Positions 1-4,366 of a DNA stretch of 7,538 nucleotides are shown piece by piece. The stretch is from Mailhella sp. (GTDB taxonomy: Bacteria > Desulfobacterota > Desulfovibrionia > Desulfovibrionales > Desulfovibrionaceae), in assembly GCA_017411945.1 (NCBI GenBank), contig JAFQPD010000143.1:1-7538 (forward strand). The letters run 5' to 3'. Both the position numbers and the translations under genes were made by a program. Within the stretch, counting starts at the first letter, position 1, and each line of letters opens with the position of its first letter. Under the pieces are notes generated by a model. That model ran no database searches and was not told where the DNA came from. It saw only the letters and a program-made list of their open reading frames with translations.

Positions 1-56
1 ACTCTCAATTATACTCACAATTTTTGGGGATTCAAGCGGACTTCAGAGGACAATAA

Positions 57-86
57 AAGACATCCTTCGAAATAAAAATCTATAAT
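57..86 (+). promoter_or_regulatory. Candidate sigma70-type promoter
   Basis: A perfect TATAAT lies at 81-86. Eighteen bases upstream is AAGACA (57-62), which matches four of six positions of the TTGACA consensus. The surroundings are strongly AT-rich, unlike the rest of the window. Transcription would start near 93 and meet the terminator at 204-240 before the first gene at 301. It could therefore make a short transcript or a terminated leader, with read-through feeding the secreted-protein gene. This rests on sequence match only. Confidence 0.4.
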
Positions 87-130
87 ATCCAAATGTTATG
101 GATTTTCTCGGATGTGCCTATACCCAAAGA

Positions 131-190
131 AAGCTTTTCTGAAGAAAAGCTTCCTTCCCTCCCTCGCGCTCCCTCCCATCTTCCAAAGAC
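131..190 (-). repeat. Purine-rich palindromic intergenic element, copy 1
   Basis: Read on the minus strand, this stretch has CTTTGG (188-183), then about 30 bases that are nearly all purine, then a hairpin. The hairpin arms are AAGCTTTTC (131-139) and GAAAAGCTT (144-152) around a TGAA loop, a perfect 9-bp stem. The same order (CTTTGG, G-rich purine tract, hairpin with ...CTTTTC/GAAAAG-type arms) recurs on the plus strand at 3381-3457. I read the two as divergent copies of one dispersed intergenic element. This copy lacks the pyrimidine-rich outer arm found in copy 2, so it may be truncated. Confidence 0.45.
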
Positions 191-203
191 TTTTAATTAA
201 GGA

Positions 204-240
204 AAGCCGGGGCGGTCACTGCGACTGCTCCGGCTTTTTT
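204..240 (+). terminator. Intrinsic terminator upstream of first secreted protein
   Basis: Arms AAGCCGGGGC (204-213) and GCTCCGGCTT (227-236) form a 10-bp stem with one G-T wobble and a 13-base loop, followed by six T residues (235-240). The last 14 bases, GCTCCGGCTTTTTT, are identical to those of the terminator after the second paralogue. No gene in the window clearly ends here, so it terminates either a short leader/RNA or something now lost. Confidence 0.8.
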
Positions 241-249
241 ATTCCACGC

Positions 250-255
250 TTTACA
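250..255 (+). promoter_or_regulatory. Conserved TTTACA box before first paralogue
   Basis: TTTACA ends 45 bases before the ATG at 301. An identical box stands exactly 45 bases before the ATG of the second paralogue (2706-2711). It matches a -35 hexamer at five of six positions, but the sequence 17 bases on (GAATAT, 273-278) is a weak -10, and the equivalent in the other copy is worse. The conserved spacing suggests a shared promoter or leader element; which sigma factor would read it is unclear. Confidence 0.3.
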
Positions 256-300
256 GCTGGCATCAAAAGGAAGAATATGGGAGGAAATCAGGGAGGAATC

Positions 301-918
301 ATGAAAAAACTTGCTCTCGCCCTCGCGTTCTTCTTCTGTCTTGTCTCTGCCATCCCAGCGCAGGCCGAATGCATCGCTGGCAAAGCGGGCGACGTCTTCG
401 CGTCCTTCCCGGAAGTGGCCACGCCTTTCGGGGCAGAAATGGGCATGCCGGGGCACGCTTTTCCAGAACTCAGGCAGAAAGAAGTCACGAGCCGCGAGAC
501 CTTTGTGGTGCGCTCCGTGCCCGAGCCCTCCCCGCTCTTCGACCTCTACCTGCTCACCTTCGAGGACGACGGCAGGAGCGTGGACGGCCTCAGTTCCATA
601 TGCGGCGCCGTGATATTCCGCAAGGGGCAGCACGGGCTGATGGAGTTCTTTTTCAAGCAGACTATGGTGCTCCAAAAACATTTGGGAAATCCCAGCTATT
701 TCGCGAACGCAAAATGGCTTGAATTCTTGCGGGAACGCAGACCGGAATGCGACGAGCTCATGGAAGCCCTCGTTGAAGACAAGTCACAGAGCTTCACAGC
801 CGTATGGGATCTCAAAGGCCGCGCCGATAAGGTCAAGCGAGTCCAGGTCCAATTCGTCCCCCGGAGCAAAGACGAATGCTGGGCCGTACTGTCCTTCTAC
901 TTCGAAAATTATAAGTAA
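301..918 (+). CDS. Secreted/periplasmic protein of unknown function, paralogue 1
   Basis: This 205-residue protein starts with a clear Sec signal peptide: MKK, a hydrophobic core at residues 4-18, and a signal peptidase I site after A-Q-A (residues 20-22). The mature protein should be periplasmic or exported. The start at 301 is chosen because GGGAGG (291-296) sits just upstream and the signal peptide begins there; the frame stays open back to 112 but across a terminator. It is clearly paralogous to the protein at 2757-3299: both share PFGA-x-MG, FPE, TF-V---VP-P---FD-Y-(V/L)TF, a W-L near the middle and a C-terminal F(E/R)NYK. The mature part has Cys 24, 101, 150 and 193, and only Cys193 has a counterpart in the paralogue. 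Residues 25-40 and 43-58 look like two copies of one short motif. I recognise no enzyme motif, and no function can be assigned. It is probably transcribed alone and ends at the hairpin at 941-970. Confidence 0.85.
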   Translation: MKKLALALAFFFCLVSAIPAQAECIAGKAGDVFASFPEVATPFGAEMGMPGHAFPELRQKEVTSRETFVVRSVPEPSPLFDLYLLTFEDDGRSVDGLSSICGAVIFRKGQHGLMEFFFKQTMVLQKHLGNPSYFANAKWLEFLRERRPECDELMEALVEDKSQSFTAVWDLKGRADKVKRVQVQFVPRSKDECWAVLSFYFENYK

Positions 919-940
919 CAGCCTCCCCCCCCCACAGAAA

Positions 941-975
941 AAGCCGGAACGCCCAAGGGCTTTCCGGCTTCTTTC
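941..975. terminator. Bidirectional intrinsic terminator between convergent genes
   Basis: Arms AAGCCGGAA (941-949) and TTCCGGCTT (962-970) form a perfect 9-bp stem, extended inward by GCCC/GGGC (951-954/957-960) across a C-T mismatch. On the plus strand it ends in CTTCTTTC, and on the minus strand the stem is followed by TTTCTG, giving five T residues in a row. It can serve both the secreted-protein gene ending at 918 and the minus-strand operon ending at 1032. Confidence 0.8.
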
Positions 976-976
976 G

Positions 977-1030
977 TATCTAGAAGCTCCCGGACGCTTT
1001 ATAAGGCAGGCGTAGGAAAGTTCCTAGATA
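977..1030. repeat. Short dyad sequences at the edge of the accessory pair
   Basis: TATCTAG (977-983) and CTAGATA (1024-1030) form a 7-bp inverted repeat 40 bases apart. Overlapping the right half is a compact dyad, TAGGAA-AG-TTCCTA (1013-1026). They lie between the bidirectional terminator and the stop codon of the AcrVA2-like gene, where base composition drops. They could be a boundary scar, a binding site or chance; I found no matching sequence at the other end of the pair. Confidence 0.2.
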
Positions 1031-1031
1031 G

Positions 1032-2060
1032 TTACTCTTCTGAAGCATTTTCCTCTATATATCCTGCAACCAAACTGACCGGTTTCCAGACTAGCTTTGG
1101 AATCTGTCGGACTGGGACTTCCCCTTCTTTGAACTTGCGACGTCCAGTCCAGTAAAGTTGCCAATGTCCACGCCGTATATGAGGACGTCGCTTCCCCTTA
1201 TATTCGGAGGGCAACTCGCTATTGGTGTTAGCTTCAGCTCGCCTGAGCTGACTGCCTATTTTTTCGCCTAGTCTCCATTCTTTAATTTTTTTGGCAGGAA
1301 AAAGTCTGAATCCGTTTTTAGTCTTGGTCGGAGTCGGACGAGAAGATGGAAGCTCGCAACCATAATTACCATACGCTTTTTCCATTTCCGTAATGGCATA
1401 AAGAAGCACTGAAACCATGCGAGAGACAAAAGTCTTTGTCATATGTTCAAGAGCTGGATTTTCTGGTTTAGCATCTGGGGGCCATAAAGCACTCAACGCC
1501 TGGCTTACAGTCTCAAGTTCCTCCGAAAGAGGAAGAGGAATAGCTTGGCTTGCTGCCCCTACTAGAACTGGTAAAATTCTCAGCTCAAAACCAGATTTTC
1601 CAGAATGACTCCCTTCAGTGTTTGCCACTCCGTAGTAAAAGAAAACTCCGGCAACAGCGTTATCCAGCCCAGAGCTTTCTCGGCAACCATCGGGAATAGG
1701 CACATAGATACACCACGGGGGCAAATGTCCCAAAATTTCAAGAGGCAACTTGTCGACTTCAGAATTCATCAAGGCTTCAAGAACTGCCTCATCAATTAGA
1801 ATGATATCTTGAGTAGGACGCCATGCAGAAATTGCCATCAGACTATCGATCATGGAAGATGCCATTTCTGCTGTCATCGCCCGAAAATTATTTCGTACGA
1901 AAGCATGCCATGCATCATCAGGAAGAAGACAGCGCGCATCCCAAGGACATACGCCTTTTATCGAACGCTCTTCCCGCTCTCCGTCTATACACTTCCATAG
2001 ATCAGGAAGTCCCTTAGAATAGTACGACAAAAAACTCTGAGGAATATTCTGATTATCCAT
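1032..2060 (-). CDS. AcrVA2-like family protein (anti-CRISPR homologue)
   Basis: This 342-residue soluble protein has no signal peptide or membrane segment. Its C-terminal block R292-P-H-I-R-R-G-H-W300, then W304-T-G306 and a basic/aromatic tail (residues 317-328), matches what I remember of the end of Moraxella AcrVA2. Further matching points are W80-R-P-T83, an acidic I-L-I-D-E segment (87-91), L113-P-P-W-C-I-Y119 and L264-G-E-K-I-G-S-Q-L-R-R274. AcrVA2 (about 320 residues) is known to lower Cas12a production by recognising the nascent Cas12a N-terminus and triggering loss of its mRNA. The wider family occurs in many genomes, so the target here is unknown. The start at 2060 is chosen because AAGGA (2068-2072) is correctly spaced and a longer reading would overlap most of the 3' part of fic. 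The gene is much AT-richer than its neighbours (20, 29 and 28 G+C per 60 bases in three rows I counted), which suggests acquisition by transfer. It lies 10 bases downstream of fic and should be cotranscribed with it. I am sure of the gene and fairly sure of the family, but not of the activity. Confidence 0.75.
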   Translation of the reverse strand: MDNQNIPQSFLSYYSKGLPDLWKCIDGEREERSIKGVCPWDARCLLPDDAWHAFVRNNFRAMTAEMASSMIDSLMAISAWRPTQDIILIDEAVLEALMNSEVDKLPLEILGHLPPWCIYVPIPDGCRESSGLDNAVAGVFFYYGVANTEGSHSGKSGFELRILPVLVGAASQAIPLPLSEELETVSQALSALWPPDAKPENPALEHMTKTFVSRMVSVLLYAITEMEKAYGNYGCELPSSRPTPTKTKNGFRLFPAKKIKEWRLGEKIGSQLRRAEANTNSELPSEYKGKRRPHIRRGHWQLYWTGRRKFKEGEVPVRQIPKLVWKPVSLVAGYIEENASEE

Positions 2061-2067
2061 GGATTTT

Positions 2068-2082
2068 TCCTTACCCCCTCCT
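2068..2082 (-). promoter_or_regulatory. Ribosome binding region embedded in the end of fic
   Basis: On the minus strand, AGGAGGGGG (2082-2074) forms part of the last Fic codons, the Fic stop TAA is at 2073-2071, and AAGGA (2072-2068) overlaps that stop, seven bases before the ATG at 2060. This fixes the start of the AcrVA2-like gene and is an arrangement typical of translational coupling between two genes of an operon. Confidence 0.6.
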
Positions 2083-2613
2083 GTACCCCTCATACCAGTA
2101 CGACTGCTCGATGCCCTTGAAGATGACTTCGCGGTCGTCCACGCGGTCAGTGAGGTTGGGCTGGAGGAGGGCACGAAGCTCAAGATCGTTCACAGGACTG
2201 CGCTCCATGGCCTGCAGGTAGGCGGTGCGGTCTATGTTCTGCCAGTCCACCACGCGGCCGAGCCTCTTCTTGAGGAGCATGTCCAGCCAGATGCGCGTGG
2301 CGCGCCCGTTGCCCTCAAGGAAGGGATGCGCCACGTTCATTTCCACATACTTGGCGACTATCTCCTCGAAGGTCGATTCCGGCATTTTCTCGATGGCGGC
2401 AAGGGCTTCCTTCAAATACAGGCTGTTGGCAAAACGGAAATTCCCCTTGGATATGTTCACTTCGCGGACATGCCCCGCAAAATCGTACAGGCCGCCGAAA
2501 AGGTACTCGTGTATCTGCTGGAGGCCGCGAGTCGTGCCGACTTCCATGCTGTCGATATCGCCGGATTCGAAAAGCTGGCGGGCTTTCTGCAAACTGAGTT
2601 CATCAATATCCAT
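2071..2613 (-). CDS. fic: Class III Fic protein adenylyltransferase
   Basis: This 180-residue cytoplasmic enzyme is predicted to transfer AMP from ATP to hydroxyl side chains of target proteins. The full Fic core motif H96-P-F-L-E-G-N-G-R-A-T-R107 is present, with the catalytic His96 and the phosphate- and metal-binding residues intact. A beta-hairpin flap region lies near residues 52-64 (V-N-I-S-K-G-N-F-R-F). The C-terminal helix carries the inhibitory S171-Y-W-Y-E175-G motif, the hallmark of class III Fic proteins such as Neisseria NmFic, whose sequence this resembles along its length as I remember it. In NmFic the Glu blocks productive ATP binding, tetramer break-up and self-modification of the Tyr after the Ser relieve the block, and DNA gyrase is a reported target. 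Tyr172 and Glu175 are the equivalents here. The ATG at 2613 follows AAGGAA (2625-2620). It is the first gene of a two-gene operon with the AcrVA2-like gene. Its G+C (40 of 60 in one row I counted) is closer to the host's than its partner's. No separate small antitoxin gene is seen, in keeping with built-in inhibition. Confidence 0.93.
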   Translation of the reverse strand: MDIDELSLQKARQLFESGDIDSMEVGTTRGLQQIHEYLFGGLYDFAGHVREVNISKGNFRFANSLYLKEALAAIEKMPESTFEEIVAKYVEMNVAHPFLEGNGRATRIWLDMLLKKRLGRVVDWQNIDRTAYLQAMERSPVNDLELRALLQPNLTDRVDDREVIFKGIEQSYWYEGYRRG

Positions 2614-2756
2614 AAGGACTTCCTTGCTGTTCTTTTCTCCATGATACCAAGCGCCGCCCCGGCAGGCAAGCAGGGCATGCTTCCCCTAAACCTTCCCTTC
2701 CCCACTTTACATCTCCGTGAAAAAACAGGAAGCTGGGCGAAGCAAACGGAGGTATC
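2614..2756. other. Divergent intergenic region between fic and second paralogue
   Basis: These 143 bases must hold the start signals for both the minus-strand operon and the plus-strand gene. The segment 2698-2756 aligns, without gaps and at equal distance from the ATG, with 242-300 before the first paralogue; after the shared TTTACA about 25 of 45 bases agree. I see no convincing complete -35/-10 pair on either strand. A small dyad AAGCA-N5-TGCTT lies at 2668-2682. Confidence 0.5.
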
Positions 2757-3299
2757 ATGAAAAAACTCACCGCTCTCCTCGCCCTCATCTTCTGCCTTGC
2801 CGCGCTCCCGGCCTCTGCCGAACCCTTCGGCGCCAAAATGGGCGACAGCACCAGCCGCTTCCCCGAAATAGCCGGGCAGTCCGGCCGCACCTTCTTCGTG
2901 AAGGAAGTCCCCGCGCCCCAGCAGGGCTTCGACCAGTACATCGTCACCTTCGAGGGGCAGGATGGGCTCAGCGCCATCAGCGGCCTGAAGGGATTCTCCG
3001 AAAAGGACGGCGGCGTGCTGAACTTCTTCAACGCGCAGAACGAAAAGCTCATCCAGGAATACGGCCCGCCCCTGCGCTACCTCGACGCAGGCTGGCTCAC
3101 CTGGCTCGACAGCGCCCGCCCCGACGACAAGGCCATGAAGGCCCAGCTCCACAAATTCCGCGACTACGGCTTCGGCGTGCTCTGGCTCTTCAAGAACCGC
3201 GATGACGGGCTCGACGCCGTGCAGGTGACCCTCGCCTCCAAAAGCGAAACGGAATGTACCTATATCCTCACCTATTTCTTCCGCAACTACAAAGATTGA
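2757..3299 (+). CDS. Secreted/periplasmic protein of unknown function, paralogue 2
   Basis: This 180-residue protein has a Sec signal peptide (MKK, hydrophobic residues 4-17) and a likely cleavage site after A-S-A (19-21), so the mature protein of about 159 residues should be exported. GGAGG (2748-2752) precedes the ATG, and the bases GG-AGG-N-ATC-ATG-AAAAAACT repeat those at the first paralogue. The mature part opens with E-P-F-G-A-K-M-G and has F35-P-E-I, T45-F-F-V-K-E-V-P, F58-D-Q-Y-I-V-T-F and a C-terminal F-F-R-N-Y-K-D, all aligning with paralogue 1. Only one Cys (167) is in the mature part, so no internal disulfide can form. It is about 20 residues shorter at the mature N-terminus than paralogue 1 and has one, not two, of the FG-x-K-x-G...FPE motifs, so it may be closer to the ancestral form. 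No enzymatic motif is recognisable. The gene is followed 17 bases later by its own terminator. Confidence 0.88.
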   Translation: MKKLTALLALIFCLAALPASAEPFGAKMGDSTSRFPEIAGQSGRTFFVKEVPAPQQGFDQYIVTFEGQDGLSAISGLKGFSEKDGGVLNFFNAQNEKLIQEYGPPLRYLDAGWLTWLDSARPDDKAMKAQLHKFRDYGFGVLWLFKNRDDGLDAVQVTLASKSETECTYILTYFFRNYKD

Positions 3300-3315
3300 C
3301 CACCCCAGGACCATT

Positions 3316-3347
3316 GGCCGGAACGTGATTCGCGCTCCGGCTTTTTT
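3316..3347 (+). terminator. Intrinsic terminator of second paralogue
   Basis: Arms GCCGGA (3317-3322) and TCCGGC (3336-3341) form a GC-rich stem, with possible inner pairs CG/CG after one mismatch, followed by six T residues (3342-3347). It separates the secreted-protein gene from the nitroreductase cluster. Confidence 0.78.
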
Positions 3348-3380
3348 GTTGTCCTTCCACCTTTCTCCCGCAAACAAAAA

Positions 3381-3457
3381 GCTTTGGGAAAAGGGGGATG
3401 GGGTGCGGGGAAGGGGGTAAAGGACCTTTCCCGAAAGGTCTTTTCCCTCTTCCCCGC
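3381..3457 (+). repeat. Purine-rich palindromic element, copy 2, with 24-bp hairpin
   Basis: CTTTGG (3382-3387) is followed by a G-rich purine tract and then an unusually long hairpin. Bases 3405-3429 pair with 3434-3457 around a CCCG loop, giving about 24 pairs with G-T wobbles and a single bulged T (3418). The core arms are GACCTTT/AAAGGTC. Only four T residues occur in the 3' arm and no T-run follows the stem, so it is not a standard terminator. It would form in the 5' leader of the nitroreductase gene if transcription starts upstream. The element resembles the minus strand of 131-190. Confidence 0.55.
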
Positions 3458-3517
3458 AAAAACCTCCCTTCCCCTTTCCTCTGCTTTCCTTTATCCTTTG
3501 AAAAAAAGGAGCTTGCC

Positions 3518-4300
3518 ATGATACGTATCGACCGCGCCCGCTGTACTGTCTGCGGCCTCTGCGCCGAGGTCTGCCCCCTGCTCTGCTTCCGCGCCGAAGA
3601 CGGCGTGATGCAGACCCGCCACGAGGAATACTGCATGCGCTGCGGCCAATGCACGGCCATATGCCCCAGCGCGGCCGTTTCGCTGGACGAGGCCCCTGCC
3701 GACTCCCTTCGCGAGCTCAAGCCTTTCATTTCCTTCGAGGATTTCGACAATCTCGCCCGTGGCCGCCGCTCGGTGCGCGCCTTCAGGGATGCCCCCGTGC
3801 CGCGCGAGGCCCTGCTCCGCGCCCTCGACTGCGCCCGCTACGCCCCCACGGGCAAGAACCTCGAGAACGTGACCTGGCTGGTCATCGAGGGCAAGGAACG
3901 CCTGCGCAGCATAGCCGACGCCGTGGTGGACTTCTCCCGCGAAGACCCGCGCATGGAAGCCGTGGTGCGCTCCCACGATGCCGGGCGCGACCCCATTTTC
4001 CGCGACGCACCCTGCGCCGTGTTCGCCCTTGCGGACTCGAAGTACGACCTTTCGGCCTGCAACTGCGACATCGCCGTGAGCTACCTCGAACTCGCCCTGC
4101 CCACGCTGGGCCTCGGCGCCTGCTGGGCCGGCTTCGCCATGCGCGCGGCCATAGCCAGCCCCGCGGTGCGGGCCGCCTTCGGTGCGCCGGAAGGCCTCAC
4201 CCCCTTCGCCGGGCTCATGGTGGGCCTGCCGAAGCTCAAGTACCGCCGCATCCCCGCCCGCCGCGAACTGCGCGTGACCTGGCTCTCCGACAAGGACTGA
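3518..4300 (+). CDS. Nitroreductase with N-terminal two-[4Fe-4S] ferredoxin domain
   Basis: This 260-residue cytoplasmic flavoprotein should pass electrons from iron-sulfur clusters to FMN and on to an unknown acceptor. Residues 1-52 are a bacterial ferredoxin domain with two complete clusters, C9-x2-C12-x2-C15-x3-C19-P and C39-x2-C42-x2-C45-x3-C49-P. Residues 78-250 are nitroreductase-like: R81-G-R-R-S-V-R87 (FMN phosphate contact), A106-R-Y-A-P-T-G-K-N114, G198-L-G-A-C-W-A-G205 and the closing G236-L-P-K-L-K-Y-R-R-I-P-A-R248. The fusion is common in anaerobes, where ferredoxin-fed reduction replaces NAD(P)H use; the physiological substrate is generally unknown. The start at 3518 is set by AAGGAG (3506-3511) six bases upstream and by the ferredoxin motif right after it; an in-frame ATG at 3398 would add residues encoded by the hairpin element. 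It is first in the plus-strand cluster, with 66 bases to the next gene. Confidence 0.92.
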   Translation: MIRIDRARCTVCGLCAEVCPLLCFRAEDGVMQTRHEEYCMRCGQCTAICPSAAVSLDEAPADSLRELKPFISFEDFDNLARGRRSVRAFRDAPVPREALLRALDCARYAPTGKNLENVTWLVIEGKERLRSIADAVVDFSREDPRMEAVVRSHDAGRDPIFRDAPCAVFALADSKYDLSACNCDIAVSYLELALPTLGLGACWAGFAMRAAIASPAVRAAFGAPEGLTPFAGLMVGLPKLKYRRIPARRELRVTWLSDKD

Positions 4301-4366
4301 CATCCGGCGGGTCGCCCGGCCCGCCTTCCCCTCAACGCTTCCCGCCGCCCTGCGGCCTGCCTCATC

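Noticed and set aside
93..200. A 35-codon reading frame ending just before the terminator
   Set aside because: There is no ribosome site, the ATG lies at the predicted transcript start, and most of it overlaps the purine-rich element; too weak to call a gene.
112..300. N-terminal extension of the first secreted protein to an ATG at 112
   Set aside because: It would run through the purine-rich element and the terminator at 204-240, has no ribosome site, and would bury a clear signal peptide starting at 301.
2061..2183. Extension of the AcrVA2-like gene back to 2183
   Set aside because: The added 41 residues are low-complexity Ser/Thr/Arg read out of frame from fic, and a good ribosome site precedes the ATG at 2060.
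2704..2734. A complete sigma70 promoter for the second paralogue using TTTACA
   Set aside because: No acceptable -10 is found 16-18 bases downstream, so only the conserved box is reported.
2071..2756. Fic as the toxin of a classic Fic/antitoxin pair
   Set aside because: The inhibitory Ser/Glu motif is within Fic itself at the C-terminus, and no small antitoxin frame with the motif is found upstream.
2457..3377. A 306-codon minus-strand frame across the second paralogue
   Set aside because: It overlaps both fic and the secreted-protein gene, reads as the antisense of a gene with a signal peptide and ribosome site, and covers the terminator.
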